DNA from: Brachybacterium halotolerans
GTDB taxonomy: Bacteria > Actinomycetota > Actinomycetes > Actinomycetales > Dermabacteraceae
DNA length: 64,000 nucleotides
Direction: 5' to 3'
Assembly: GCF_016623465.1 (NCBI RefSeq)
Contig: NZ_JAEDAJ010000008.1
Coordinates: 90,151-154,150, forward strand
Shown here one piece after another: positions 1-8,532 of the stretch; position 1 is the first letter of the stretch, and each line of letters starts with the position of its first letter. Position numbers and translations under genes: made by a program. The notes under the pieces were generated by a model. That model was not told the origin of the DNA. It did no database searches and worked only from the letters and a program-made list of their open reading frames with translations.

Positions 1-1395
1 CACGGAGGTGAAGTTCGCGAGGACGAGCGCGCCCGAGTCGGCCGAGGTCACGTAGAACAGCAGGCCGGTGAGGGTCGCGAGGCCGATGAGCAGCGTCGCG
101 CCCGGGTACTGGGCGAGCAGGTCGTAGAAGGCGCGCTCGGGTGTGGCCATCGCGACCTGTCCGAAGGCGTCGTCCCCGCCGATCACGAGCTCGAGGGCGC
201 TGTTGCCGAACACCGAGATGAACAGGGCGATGAACAGGAACGGCACCACCAGCACGCCCAGGACGAACTGGCGGAGCGAGCGGCCGCGGGAGATCCGCGC
301 GAGGAACAGGCCCACGAACGGCGCCCAGGCGATCCACCAGGCCCAGAAGAACAGGGTCCAGGTGCTCGACCAGGTGTCCGGCTGCTCCCACGCGAAGGTG
401 TCCAGGAGCATGCCCGGGAAGCGCGAGAGGAAGTCGCCGACGTTCATCACGAGGCCCTCGAGGATGCGGCGCGTGTTCCCGGTGGCGGCGATGTAGACGA
501 GCAGCACGATCGCGAGGATGACGTTGAGCTCGGAGAGCCGGCGGATGCCCTTCTCGACGCCGCTCACGGTGGACACAGTCGCCATCAGCACGCTCAGCAC
601 GATGAGGCCGATCTGCGCGCCGACGCCCTCGGGTAGTCCGAAGAGCTGGTGCAGGCCGTAGTTCAGCTGCACCACGCCGATGCCCAGCGAGGTCGCGATC
701 CCGAAGACGGTGCCCAGCACGGCGGCGATGTCGACCGTGTGGCCGGCCCAGCCGTCCATGCGCCGTCCGAACAGCGGCGAGAGCAGCGTGCGGATGCTCA
801 GCGGCATGTTGCGCCGGTAGGCGAAGTAGGCGAAGGCCGCGCCCATCAGCGCGTACATCGCCCAGCCCACGGGCCCGTAGTGGAAGAGGGTCCAGACGAT
901 GGCCTGCCGGGCGGCCTCGAGGTTCTGCCCTCCGCCCGTGGGCGGCTCGTAGTACTGGGAGATCGGCTCGGAGACCGAGAAGAACATGAGGTCGATGCCG
1001 ATGCCCGCGGCGAACAGCATCGCCGTCCAGGTGAACAGGTTGAACTGGGGCCGGGCGTGGTCGGGGCCGAGCTTGACGGCGCCGGTGCGGCCGAGGGCGA
1101 GGAAGAGCACGAAGGCGATGACGATGCCAGCGGTGACGATGTAGTACCAGCCCAGGTTCTGCGAGGTCCAGGTGACGATCGCTCCGATCACCACCCCCGC
1201 CTGGGCGGGGGCCAGGATCGCCCAGAGGGCGACCGCGCCGATCAGGGCGGCAGAGCCGATGAGGACGGGTGGGTTCGCACGAGGTCCGCGCGGAGCCCGC
1301 GGCGCCGGGCCGCTCGAATCGCTCGGCGGTGCGGCCGAAGGGGCCGTCCTCGGCGGTGCCGGGGTGGTCGGGGTGCGGTCGGTGCCTGCTGTCAT
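1..1395 (-). CDS. BCCT family betaine/carnitine/choline transporter (3' end outside window)
   Basis: Secondary carrier of the BCCT family, which imports quaternary-ammonium osmolytes such as glycine betaine with Na+ or H+. I read 465 codons from the ATG at 1393-1395; the gene continues past base 1. About the first 35 residues are a Pro/Ala-rich cytosolic tail, followed by many hydrophobic segments. The family hallmark around the eighth membrane segment is visible (WWIAWAPFVGLFLARISRGR), and the last visible residues include the conserved block FYVTSADSGALVL. A good GAGGAG ribosome site lies just before the start. It is divergent from the GH13 gene. Substrate cannot be told from sequence; betaine or choline is the family expectation. 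Confidence 0.93.
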   Translation of the reverse strand, partial: MTAGTDRTPTTPAPPRTAPSAAPPSDSSGPAPRAPRGPRANPPVLIGSAALIGAVALWAILAPAQAGVVIGAIVTWTSQNLGWYYIVTAGIVIAFVLFLALGRTGAVKLGPDHARPQFNLFTWTAMLFAAGIGIDLMFFSVSEPISQYYEPPTGGGQNLEAARQAIVWTLFHYGPVGWAMYALMGAAFAYFAYRRNMPLSIRTLLSPLFGRRMDGWAGHTVDIAAVLGTVFGIATSLGIGVVQLNYGLHQLFGLPEGVGAQIGLIVLSVLMATVSTVSGVEKGIRRLSELNVILAIVLLVYIAATGNTRRILEGLVMNVGDFLSRFPGMLLDTFAWEQPDTWSSTWTLFFWAWWIAWAPFVGLFLARISRGRSLRQFVLGVLVVPFLFIALFISVFGNSALELVIGGDDAFGQVAMATPERAFYDLLAQYPGATLLIGLATLTGLLFYVTSADSGALVLANFTSV

Positions 1396-1529
1396 CTGCT
1401 CCTCGTCCTGCTGCGGGCGGTCGCGGATCCCGGCACCGGGACGCAGAGCACCCGGGCACGCCATCGATCCTCCAGCACCATAGACGAGGCCCGCAGCGGG
1501 GCCAGCGACCGCGCGGTGCAGGTGGACAG

Positions 1530-1543
1530 CGTGCGGCAGCACG
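1530..1543. promoter_or_regulatory. Short inverted repeat in the BCCT/GH13 divergent spacer
   Basis: The 286-bp spacer 1396-1681 separates two divergent genes and must hold both promoters. It contains the palindrome CGTGC-GGCA-GCACG at 1530-1543, a possible regulator site. The GH13 gene has a TACCAT hexamer at 1670-1675, 6 nt before its ATG. I see nothing else recognisable in this spacer. Confidence 0.3.
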
Positions 1544-1681
1544 TGGTACATACCCCGCGCCACCAGCGCGGAACCACACGCTCCCAGGGGTGCGGGGTCG
1601 CTGGGAGGTCAGGCGGGGATACTCGGAGACGACCCCTCGGATCGGGAGGCACCTCACAGCGCGTGTCCGTACCATGGCCCG

Positions 1682-3244
1682 ATGGAGACCTCATCCGCCC
1701 CTGAGGCCCTGCCCCCGTTCGCCTCCGACACCCGCGCCGCGGCAGCCGCTGACCCCGCTGCGGGTGCCGGTGCCAGTGCCAGTGCCGCACCGTGGTGGCA
1801 GCACGCGATCTGCTGGCAGGTCTACCCCCTGGGATTCTGCGGCGCCCCGCTGCACCGCGAGGACCTGGGTGCCGAGACCTACGGCGAGCGCCAGGGCGAC
1901 AACGTGGTCCATCGGCTGGACCGCATCGTCGGCTGGCTCGACCACCTGCTCGCGCTCGGCGCGGACGTGCTGATCCTGAACCCGATCTTCGACTCCGTCT
2001 CCCACGGCTACGACACCCTCGACCACCTGCGCGTGGACCCCCGGCTGGGCGACGAGGCGGACCTCGACGCGCTCATCGGGGCATGCCGCGAGCGCGGCAT
2101 CTCGCTCGTGCTCGACGGCGTCTTCAACCACGTCTCGCACCTGCATCCGCTGGTGCGACGGGCGCTGGCCGACGGCCCCGACTCCCCCGCCGGCGCGTGC
2201 ATCCGCTGGTCCGGCGCCCATCCGTACGGCTTCGAGGGCAACGAGGACCTCGTCGAGCTGAAACTCGCCGAGCCCGCGGTCCAGGAGCGGATCGCCCAGG
2301 TGATGAACCTGTGGCTCGACCGCGGGATCGACGGCTGGCGGCTGGACGCGATGTACGCGGCGGGCCCCGAGGCCTGGGCGCCGATCCTGGACATGGTGCG
2401 GGCAGAGCACCCGGAGGCGTGGATCCTCGGCGAGGTCATCCACGGCGACTACCGCGCCTTCGCCGAGGCCTCCGGCGCGGACTCGATCACCCAGTACGAG
2501 CTGTGGAAGGCGATCTGGTCCTCGATCCGCGAGACGAACCTCTTCGAGCTCGCCCACGCGATCGGCCGGCACGAGGCCTTCGTGCACGGCGGAGAAGACG
2601 ACGGCGAGGGTGCCCCCTTCCTGCCGCTGACCTTCCTGGGCAACCATGACACCACGCGCATCGCCTCGCAGCTCGAGGACGGGCGTGACCTCGCGGTCGC
2701 GTTCGCCCTGCTCGCACTGCTGCCGGGCATCCCCGCCATCTATGCGGGCGACGAGATGGGCGCCGTCGGCACCAAGGAGGAGCGCGCGGGCGGGGATGAC
2801 GCCGTGCGTCCCCTGTTCCCCGCCTCGCCCGACGCCCTGCGCTCGGGCATCGGACCCGACGGCACCTGGCACGGCGAGATCCCCGTCGGCACCTCCCCCT
2901 CGCTCGCGCTGCTCGCCCGCCCCGCCGCGCCGCGCCTCTTCGAGGTGCATCAGCGCCTGCTCGGCCTGCGCCGCCGCGAGGGATGGCTCGCGACCGCCCG
3001 GATCCGCGTGGACGAGGACTCGCTGACCAACGCGTCCGTGCGCATCGTGCTCGAGCCCGACGGCCTCGCCCCGTCCGATACCCCGCGCGGCCTCGCCCTC
3101 TGGCTCAACCTCGGCGACGAGCCCCTCGACCTGCCGAACGACGCGGAGGTCCTCACGCAGGTCTCGGGCGCCGACATGCTCGATGCCGTCGGCCCCGCCG
3201 CTCCCGGCACCGTGCCCGCCCACGGAGCCGCCGCGGTGCGGTGA
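1682..3244 (+). CDS. GH13 alpha-amylase family glycoside hydrolase
   Basis: Retaining alpha-glucan hydrolase of 520 residues, with no signal peptide, so probably cytoplasmic. The four GH13 regions are present: region I DGVFNH (145-150), region II GWRLDA with the nucleophile Asp222, the acid/base Glu251 in ILGEVIHGD, and region IV NHD (321-323). The (beta/alpha)8 barrel is followed by a short beta-domain with C-terminal 'LALWLNLGDEPLDLP'. Closest in layout to neopullulanase/cyclomaltodextrinase-like enzymes or maltogenic amylases that act on imported oligosaccharides, but no N-terminal starch-binding domain is seen. The start has no ribosome site; TACCAT ends 6 nt before the ATG, so the mRNA is probably leaderless. 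Exact substrate is unknown. Confidence 0.9.
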   Translation: METSSAPEALPPFASDTRAAAAADPAAGAGASASAAPWWQHAICWQVYPLGFCGAPLHREDLGAETYGERQGDNVVHRLDRIVGWLDHLLALGADVLILNPIFDSVSHGYDTLDHLRVDPRLGDEADLDALIGACRERGISLVLDGVFNHVSHLHPLVRRALADGPDSPAGACIRWSGAHPYGFEGNEDLVELKLAEPAVQERIAQVMNLWLDRGIDGWRLDAMYAAGPEAWAPILDMVRAEHPEAWILGEVIHGDYRAFAEASGADSITQYELWKAIWSSIRETNLFELAHAIGRHEAFVHGGEDDGEGAPFLPLTFLGNHDTTRIASQLEDGRDLAVAFALLALLPGIPAIYAGDEMGAVGTKEERAGGDDAVRPLFPASPDALRSGIGPDGTWHGEIPVGTSPSLALLARPAAPRLFEVHQRLLGLRRREGWLATARIRVDEDSLTNASVRIVLEPDGLAPSDTPRGLALWLNLGDEPLDLPNDAEVLTQVSGADMLDAVGPAAPGTVPAHGAAAVR

Positions 3245-3332
3245 GCGATGCGGTGCAGTGCGGTGACGGCCCGACCCCGCCGCCTCACACACCCCCTGCA
3301 CCTGTCCAGCGTCGCGTCATAGGCTCGGCCCC

Positions 3333-3671
3333 ATGAGCACCTCCACCGCGCTGAAGCCCGCCGAGTCCGTCCGCACCGCCCCCGTCGTCGCCACAGGTCT
3401 GCTGGGCGGCTGGATCACCGCGCGGGAGACGGGCATCCGCCCGCTCGGCGGCGTCGTCCTCGCCGCCGCAGGCGTCTATGCGGGCCGCACCTGGCTCGCC
3501 AAGCGCGGCGCCGGCACCACCGCGGCGCTGAGCGCGCTGTACGTGCTGGGCTTCGGGCTCTCCCACCCGCTCGCGAAGAAGATCGGCCCCTGGCCGTCCG
3601 TGCTGGCCGTCGCCGGCGCGAGCGCGGGCGCCGCGGCGCTGCTCTCGGACGCGAAGCCCGCGCGGGACTGA
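3333..3671 (+). CDS. Small hydrophobic membrane protein, function unknown
   Basis: A 112-residue protein with three or four short hydrophobic segments (roughly 18-38, 40-55, 63-80, 88-105) separated by small polar loops. No enzymatic motif is visible. Similar little membrane proteins are scattered in actinobacteria without assigned role. A TAGGCT hexamer at 3320-3325 ends 7 nt before the ATG and there is no Shine-Dalgarno, so it is likely leaderless and has its own promoter rather than being part of the GH13 transcript. Function not recognised. Confidence 0.75.
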   Translation: MSTSTALKPAESVRTAPVVATGLLGGWITARETGIRPLGGVVLAAAGVYAGRTWLAKRGAGTTAALSALYVLGFGLSHPLAKKIGPWPSVLAVAGASAGAAALLSDAKPARD

Positions 3672-3760
3672 ACCGCGCCGAGCGGCCGCAGCGACCGCAC
3701 AGGACCGAGGGACCACCCGCGACGCCGCGCCGTCGTCCGGCCCGACTCGACGTCCCGCTC

Positions 3761-3799
3761 CGATCACGCCTCGGAATCCTCTGGATTCCCACGTGATCG
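3761..3799. terminator. Two-part inverted repeat after the small membrane gene (terminator or operator)
   Basis: Outer arms CGATCACG (3761-3768) and CGTGATCG (3792-3799) flank inner arms GGAATCC (3773-3779) and GGATTCC (3783-3789) around a 3-nt loop. It could be a factor-independent terminator without a U tract, as is usual at this GC. It could equally be an operator, because a TAGGCT hexamer (3805-3810) follows directly and may be the -10 for the ABC genes. The rest of the 341-bp spacer 3672-4012 is C-rich and shows nothing else, leaving about 196 nt of leader before the ABC start. Confidence 0.5.
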
Positions 3800-4012
3800 T
3801 TGACTAGGCTAAAGGGCCGGTCCGCACGAGGCTCCCGATGCCCCCGGAGCCCGCCGGACCGGCCCGCCCCGCATCCCGCCCCTTCTCAGCCTCAGCCCGG
3901 TGCCCCGACCCGTCGGAGCATCCGGGCTGGACCGTCCTCCCCGCCCGCTCCGCCTCCTCAGCCCGCGCCGCACTCCCCCGCCCATCACCGCACAGCGAGG
4001 TGCCGCCTCTTC

Positions 4013-5854
4013 ATGATCGCGTCCATGGGCCGTCTCTGGCAGACGGTCCGCCCCATCCGCTTCCGCCTCTTCCTCGGACTCCTCAGTGCGCTCGTCGCCT
4101 CCACGAGCGCCCTGCTCATCCCGCAGGCCCTCGAATGGATCATCAACCGCCTGGACGCCGATCCGACCGCCGCCGCGGTGTGGACCGGCGGCGCGCTGGT
4201 GATGGGCATCGGGCTCCTCGAGGCCTCCCTCATCTGGCTGCGACGCATGTTCGCCGTCTCGCCCTCGACCACGGTCGAGAAGGAGATGCGCGTCAGCTTC
4301 TACCGCAAGGTCATCCACCTGCCCGTCGCCTTCCACGACGCCTGGGGGTCCGGCCAGCTGCTCTCGCGCATGATGAGCGACATCAGCCTGATCCGCCGCT
4401 GGGTCGCCTTCGGCATGATCATGATCGTCACCGACGTGGTCACGATCATCGTCGGCATGGTGCTGCTGTTCCGCTCGAGCTCGCTGCTCGCGCTGATCTT
4501 CGTCTGCGCGGCGGTGCCGGTGTGCATCCTGGCCTTCCGCTTCAACCAGCGCTTCGCCTACCTCTCGCGCCTCTCGCAGGACCAGAACGGCGACCTCGCC
4601 ACCACCATCGAGCAGTCCGTGCAGGGCATCCGCGTGCTCAAGGCCTTCGGCCGCGGCCCGACGGCCCTCGAGGGCTTCACCGCGCAGGCCGACGAGCTGC
4701 GCCGCACCGAGGTGAAGATGGCGACGGCCATGGCCACCTTCAACATGTTCATGTTCATGCTCCCCGAGCTCGCCCTCGGCCTCGCGCTGCTGCTGGGGCT
4801 GTACGAGACGGCGCACGGGAACATGACCGTGGGGCAGATGGCCTCCTACTTCGCGACCGCGACGATGGTGATCGGCCCGGTGCGGATGCTCGGCAACCAC
4901 CTGGGCCAGGCGATCAACACGAACACGGCGCTCGACCGCCACTTCGAGGTCATGGACCTGTCCAACGACATCACCTCGCCCGAGAGCGCGGACGAGCCCG
5001 CCCCCGCCGGCTCGCGCGGCGACGTGCGCCTGACCGGCGTCCACTTCCGCTACGCCGACGCCCCCTCGCGCATCCCCGACGTCATCGACGGCGCCGACCT
5101 GCACATCCGCCCCGGGGAGACCATGGCGCTGGTGGGCGTCACCGGCAGCGGCAAGTCCACGCTGCTGCAGCTGATCCCCCGCCTCTACGACGTCACCGCC
5201 GGCCGCATCACCATCGACGGCGTCGACGTGCGCGACATGGACCTCGTGGACCTGCGCTCGCTGACGGCGGTCGCCTTCGAGGACGCCACCCTGTTCTCCG
5301 ACACCGTGCGCGGCAACGTCATGCTCGGGGCCGACGAGACGCTCACCCCCGAGCAGTCCGAGGAGCTGCTGCACCTCGCGCTGCGCACGGCCGACGCGGG
5401 CTTCGCCCTCGATCTGCCCGACGGCCTGGACACCCGCATCGGCGAGGAGGGCATGAGCCTCTCCGGCGGCCAGCGCCAGCGCCTGGCGCTCGCCCGCGCG
5501 ATCGCGGCGCGGCCCTCGGTGCTGCTGCTCGACGACCCGCTGTCGGCCCTGGACACGAAGACCGAGGAGCGGGTGACCGACCGTCTGCGCGAGGTGCTCG
5601 AGGGCACCACCACGCTGATCGTCGCCCACCGCACCTCGACGGTGGCCCTCGCCGATCGCGTCGCGCTCATCGACCACGGGGAGATCGTCGCGGTGGGCAC
5701 CCACACCGACCTCATGCGCAGCTCCGCCCGCTACCGGTACGTGATCGCCAACCAGGAGGAGGAGGCCCGCAGCAACCAGGACATCGAGACCCTCACCGGG
5801 GAGCTCGATCTGCGGGAAGTCCAGGAGACCGCAGGGAAGGAGGGCGAGCGATGA
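4013..5854 (+). CDS. ABC exporter half-transporter, degenerate-site subunit
   Basis: Type IV ABC exporter half of 613 residues: six-helix membrane domain (about 10-310) fused to a nucleotide-binding domain. Walker A is GVTGSGKST (375-383) and the signature is a perfect LSGGQ (483-487). Walker B ends Asp507-Asp508, so the catalytic Glu position is Asp. That pattern marks the degenerate-site half of heterodimeric exporters of the BmrC/TM287 type. Translation is coupled to the next gene by an ATGA overlap. The frame is open upstream to 3800, but that stretch encodes only Pro/Arg-rich low complexity; I start at the ATG at 4013. Expected cargo: drugs, lipids or peptides; not determinable here. Confidence 0.9.
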   Translation: MIASMGRLWQTVRPIRFRLFLGLLSALVASTSALLIPQALEWIINRLDADPTAAAVWTGGALVMGIGLLEASLIWLRRMFAVSPSTTVEKEMRVSFYRKVIHLPVAFHDAWGSGQLLSRMMSDISLIRRWVAFGMIMIVTDVVTIIVGMVLLFRSSSLLALIFVCAAVPVCILAFRFNQRFAYLSRLSQDQNGDLATTIEQSVQGIRVLKAFGRGPTALEGFTAQADELRRTEVKMATAMATFNMFMFMLPELALGLALLLGLYETAHGNMTVGQMASYFATATMVIGPVRMLGNHLGQAINTNTALDRHFEVMDLSNDITSPESADEPAPAGSRGDVRLTGVHFRYADAPSRIPDVIDGADLHIRPGETMALVGVTGSGKSTLLQLIPRLYDVTAGRITIDGVDVRDMDLVDLRSLTAVAFEDATLFSDTVRGNVMLGADETLTPEQSEELLHLALRTADAGFALDLPDGLDTRIGEEGMSLSGGQRQRLALARAIAARPSVLLLDDPLSALDTKTEERVTDRLREVLEGTTTLIVAHRTSTVALADRVALIDHGEIVAVGTHTDLMRSSARYRYVIANQEEEARSNQDIETLTGELDLREVQETAGKEGER

Positions 5855-7659
5855 GCGCCCCCGCACGTGAGGAGGACGAGGAGCAGCGCGTCCTCTCCCC
5901 CGAGGAGAACAGGCAGGCCCGGTCCCGCTCGCTGACCCTGCTGCGCGAGCTGCTGCACCCCGTGCGCGGCCAGTTCGCCGCCATGAGCGTGATGGTCGTG
6001 ATCGCCCAGCTCGCGGTCGTCGCGGGCCCCGCGATCATCGCCTGGGGCATCGACAACGCCCTCACGCCGATGGTCGAGGGCAACCCCGCGCCCGCGCTCG
6101 GCGCCGCCGCCCTGCACCTGAGCTGCGCGATCGTCGGCGGCGTGCTGACCTTCGGGTACGTCCGCCAGGGCACCGTGGTCGGCGAGCGGATGCTGCTGAG
6201 CCTGCGCCGGAAGGTCTTCCGCTTCACCCAGAAGCAGGACCTCGAGTTCCACGAGCGCTACACCTCCGGCCGCATGGTCTCCCGCCAGACCTCCGACATG
6301 GAGGCCCTGCGGGAGCTCGTCGACTCCGGCGTCGACATCCTCGTCGGCTCCACCCTCTCGATGGTGTTCACGGTGATCCTCATCGTCACCATGGACTGGG
6401 TGACCGGCGTGGTCATGCTGCTGATGCTGATCCCCGGCGTCATGCTCACCAGCTGGTTCCAGAAGCGCTCGCGCGAGCAGTACCGGCAGATCCGCACCCA
6501 TTCCGCGCGGCTCATCGTCCACTTCGTGGAGACCATGGGCGGCATCCGCGCCGTCCAGGCCTTCCGCAAGGAGCCGGCCGACGAGAAGCGCTTCGACGAC
6601 CTCGCCCAGGACTATCGGGACGCCTCGCTGGCCTCGACGATGACCTTCGGCATCTACCAGCCGGCCCTGCGCATCCTCGCCAACGCGACGATCGCGGTGG
6701 TGCTGCTCGTGGGCGGCTTCCGCGTGCTCGGCGGCCACCTCGAGGTGGGGTCGCTGGTGGCGCTCGCGCTGTACTCGCGGCGCTTCTTCCAGCCCATCGA
6801 CCAGCTCGCGAGCTTCTACAACACGCTGCAGAGCGGGCTGTCGGCCCTCGAGAAGATCGCGACGCTGCTCGCGGAGTCGCCGAGCGTCAAGGAGTCCGAG
6901 CACCCCACGCCGATGCCGGCCTCCACCGGGCGCGTCGACTTCGAGGACGTCTCCTTCCGCTACACGGCCGACGGCCCCCTCGTCCTGAAGCCCCTGGACC
7001 TCCACATCCCTCCGGGGCAGACGATCGCCCTGGTGGGGCAGACGGGCGCGGGCAAGTCGACGGTCGCGAAGCTCATCAGCCGCTTCTACGACGCGACCGA
7101 GGGCGAGGTGCTGCTGGACGGCGTGGATCTGCGGGACATCTCCATGGAGGACCTGACGCGCAACATCGTCATGGTCACCCAGGAGGCCTACCTGTTCTCC
7201 GGGACGGTCGCGGACAACATCGAGCTGGGCATGCCCGGTGCCCCGCGCGAGGACATCGAGCGGGCGGCCCGCGCCATCGGCGCGGACGACTTCATCGAGA
7301 ACCTCCCCGACGGCTACGACACCGACGTGAACAAGCGCGGCGGCCGCGTCTCCGCCGGTCAGCGGCAGCTGATCTCCTTCGCCCGCGCCTTCCTCGCCGA
7401 TCCGCGCGTGCTGATCCTCGACGAGGCCACGAGCTCGCTGGACATCCCCAGCGAGCGCATGGTCCAGGAGGGGCTGACCAAGCTGCTCGGCGAGCGGACG
7501 GCGCTGATCATCGCCCACCGCCTCTCGACGGTGATGATCGCCGACCGGGTGCTCGTGGTCCACGGAGGCGAGGTCGTCGAGGACGGCTCCCCCGCCGAGC
7601 TGGTCGCCGCCGGCGGCCGCTTCGCCGCGCTCTACCGGGCCTGGCAGGAGTCCCTCTGA
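5851..7659 (+). CDS. ABC exporter half-transporter, catalytic-site subunit
   Basis: Partner half-transporter of 602 residues, starting inside the stop codon of the previous gene (ATGA). Acidic N-terminal tail, six membrane helices (about 40-340), then the nucleotide-binding domain with Walker A GQTGAGKST (396-404, Lys402), Walker B ending Asp524-Glu525, and a non-canonical signature VSAGQ (500-504) in place of LSGGQ. Together with the first subunit this gives one intact ATP site (this Walker A/B with the partner LSGGQ) and one degenerate site (partner Asp508 with this VSAGQ), the classical asymmetry of heterodimeric exporters. A strong hairpin follows the stop codon. Confidence 0.92.
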   Translation: MSAPAREEDEEQRVLSPEENRQARSRSLTLLRELLHPVRGQFAAMSVMVVIAQLAVVAGPAIIAWGIDNALTPMVEGNPAPALGAAALHLSCAIVGGVLTFGYVRQGTVVGERMLLSLRRKVFRFTQKQDLEFHERYTSGRMVSRQTSDMEALRELVDSGVDILVGSTLSMVFTVILIVTMDWVTGVVMLLMLIPGVMLTSWFQKRSREQYRQIRTHSARLIVHFVETMGGIRAVQAFRKEPADEKRFDDLAQDYRDASLASTMTFGIYQPALRILANATIAVVLLVGGFRVLGGHLEVGSLVALALYSRRFFQPIDQLASFYNTLQSGLSALEKIATLLAESPSVKESEHPTPMPASTGRVDFEDVSFRYTADGPLVLKPLDLHIPPGQTIALVGQTGAGKSTVAKLISRFYDATEGEVLLDGVDLRDISMEDLTRNIVMVTQEAYLFSGTVADNIELGMPGAPREDIERAARAIGADDFIENLPDGYDTDVNKRGGRVSAGQRQLISFARAFLADPRVLILDEATSSLDIPSERMVQEGLTKLLGERTALIIAHRLSTVMIADRVLVVHGGEVVEDGSPAELVAAGGRFAALYRAWQESL

Positions 7660-7660
7660 C

Positions 7661-7707
7661 GGCACCCCTGGGCGATGTCGCGCAGACGACATCGCTCAGG
7701 GGGTGCC
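7661..7707 (+). terminator. Hairpin terminator of the ABC exporter operon
   Basis: A long GC-rich inverted repeat begins 1 nt after the ABC stop codon: left arm 7661-7680, right arm 7687-7707, roughly 20 bp with small mismatches and a 6-nt loop. Core arms GGCGATGTCG and CGACATCGCT pair almost perfectly. There is no U tract, as is common for terminators in high-GC actinobacteria. Confidence 0.7.
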
Positions 7708-7807
7708 GGCCTCCGTTCCGGGTGCTATCTTCCGACATATCCCCGTCGGACCGGGTCCCCGCAGGACGATGACGCCCCGCGGCCCCTCAGATCCTCCAGA
7801 GGTCACC

Positions 7808-8341
7808 ATGCATCTGCCCCTCCTCCAGCGCGCCCGATTCCAGGACGTCCGCGTCCGGCCCCTGCTCGCCCTCATGCTGCTGCTCGCGCTCGTCGCGGGC
7901 CCGATCGCGGTCGCCCCGTCGGCCGATGCGGCGACGAAGAAGCCGCTGGACATCGTGAAGATCGTCTACGACCCCTCGGGCCGCGACACCTGGAAGAACG
8001 GCCACCTGAACAAGGAGTACATCGTCCTCAAGAACACGGGGAAGAAGACCCTCTCGCTGACCGGGTACACGCTGCGCGACAACGGCCCGCAGCGCTTCCG
8101 CTTCCCCAAGGGCACCAAGATCAAGCCCGGCAAGACCCTCACGATCCGCTCGGGCAAGGGGAAGAACACCTCCTCCACCCTGTACTGGGGCACCAAGAGC
8201 TACATCTGGAACAACACCCACGACACCGCCCGGACGTACAACTCCAAGGGCAAGAAGCTCGAGTCCTGCTCGTACAAGAAGCTCACCAAGAAGGCGACGA
8301 AGAAGTACGTGCGCACCACCGCGACGACCGCCTACTGCTGA
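7808..8341 (+). CDS. Secreted lamin-tail-domain protein
   Basis: A 177-residue exported protein. The N-terminus has a charged segment, a hydrophobic run (LLALMLLLALVAGPIAVA) and a likely signal-peptidase site after ADA-A near residue 42. The mature part matches the lamin-tail (LTD) fold: 'KEYIVLKNTGKKTLSLTGYTLRD' followed by 'PKGTKIKPGKTLTI' and 'LYWGTKSYIWNNTHDTARTYNSKGK' are the usual beta-strand signatures. It is unusually Lys-rich for this genome, so the mature domain should be basic, perhaps binding cell wall, nucleic acid or anionic polymer. An AGAGG site precedes the ATG. The role of bacterial LTD proteins is poorly known. Confidence 0.82.
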   Translation: MHLPLLQRARFQDVRVRPLLALMLLLALVAGPIAVAPSADAATKKPLDIVKIVYDPSGRDTWKNGHLNKEYIVLKNTGKKTLSLTGYTLRDNGPQRFRFPKGTKIKPGKTLTIRSGKGKNTSSTLYWGTKSYIWNNTHDTARTYNSKGKKLESCSYKKLTKKATKKYVRTTATTAYC

Positions 8342-8532
8342 CGCCGCCGGGTCGTCCTGCGGCACCTGCACGTCCAGCCGGCGAGCAGGTGCCGCACGGG
8401 CCGGGCGATAGAGTGGGAGGGCTCCCGCGACCTCGGACCCCACCGGCGGTGTGTGTCCGCTTCGCCCGAAGCCCCTGACCGCCCGTCGCTGCCGGTCCCG
8501 CGCAGCCGGCGCCCACGACCCCGGAGCCGCCC

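Noticed and set aside
3800..3828. TTGACT at 3800-3805 as a -35
   Set aside because: Nothing like a -10 lies 16-19 bp downstream; TAGGCT at 3805 is the better -10.
3800..4012. N-terminal extension of the first ABC gene back to 3800
   Set aside because: Encodes only Pro/Arg/Ser low complexity, lacks a ribosome site, and would place the start within the promoter-like TAGGCT area.
3809..5866. Long antisense frame opposite the first ABC gene
   Set aside because: Composition is Arg/Gly/Val/Glu-rich with no domain, typical of GC-rich shadow frames; the sense frame has full ABC motifs.
3838..7659. Very long plus-strand open frame of about 1270 codons across the ABC pair
   Set aside because: Its first part is frame-shifted Arg/Pro/His-rich shadow of the first ABC gene; only the second half, from 5851, is real.
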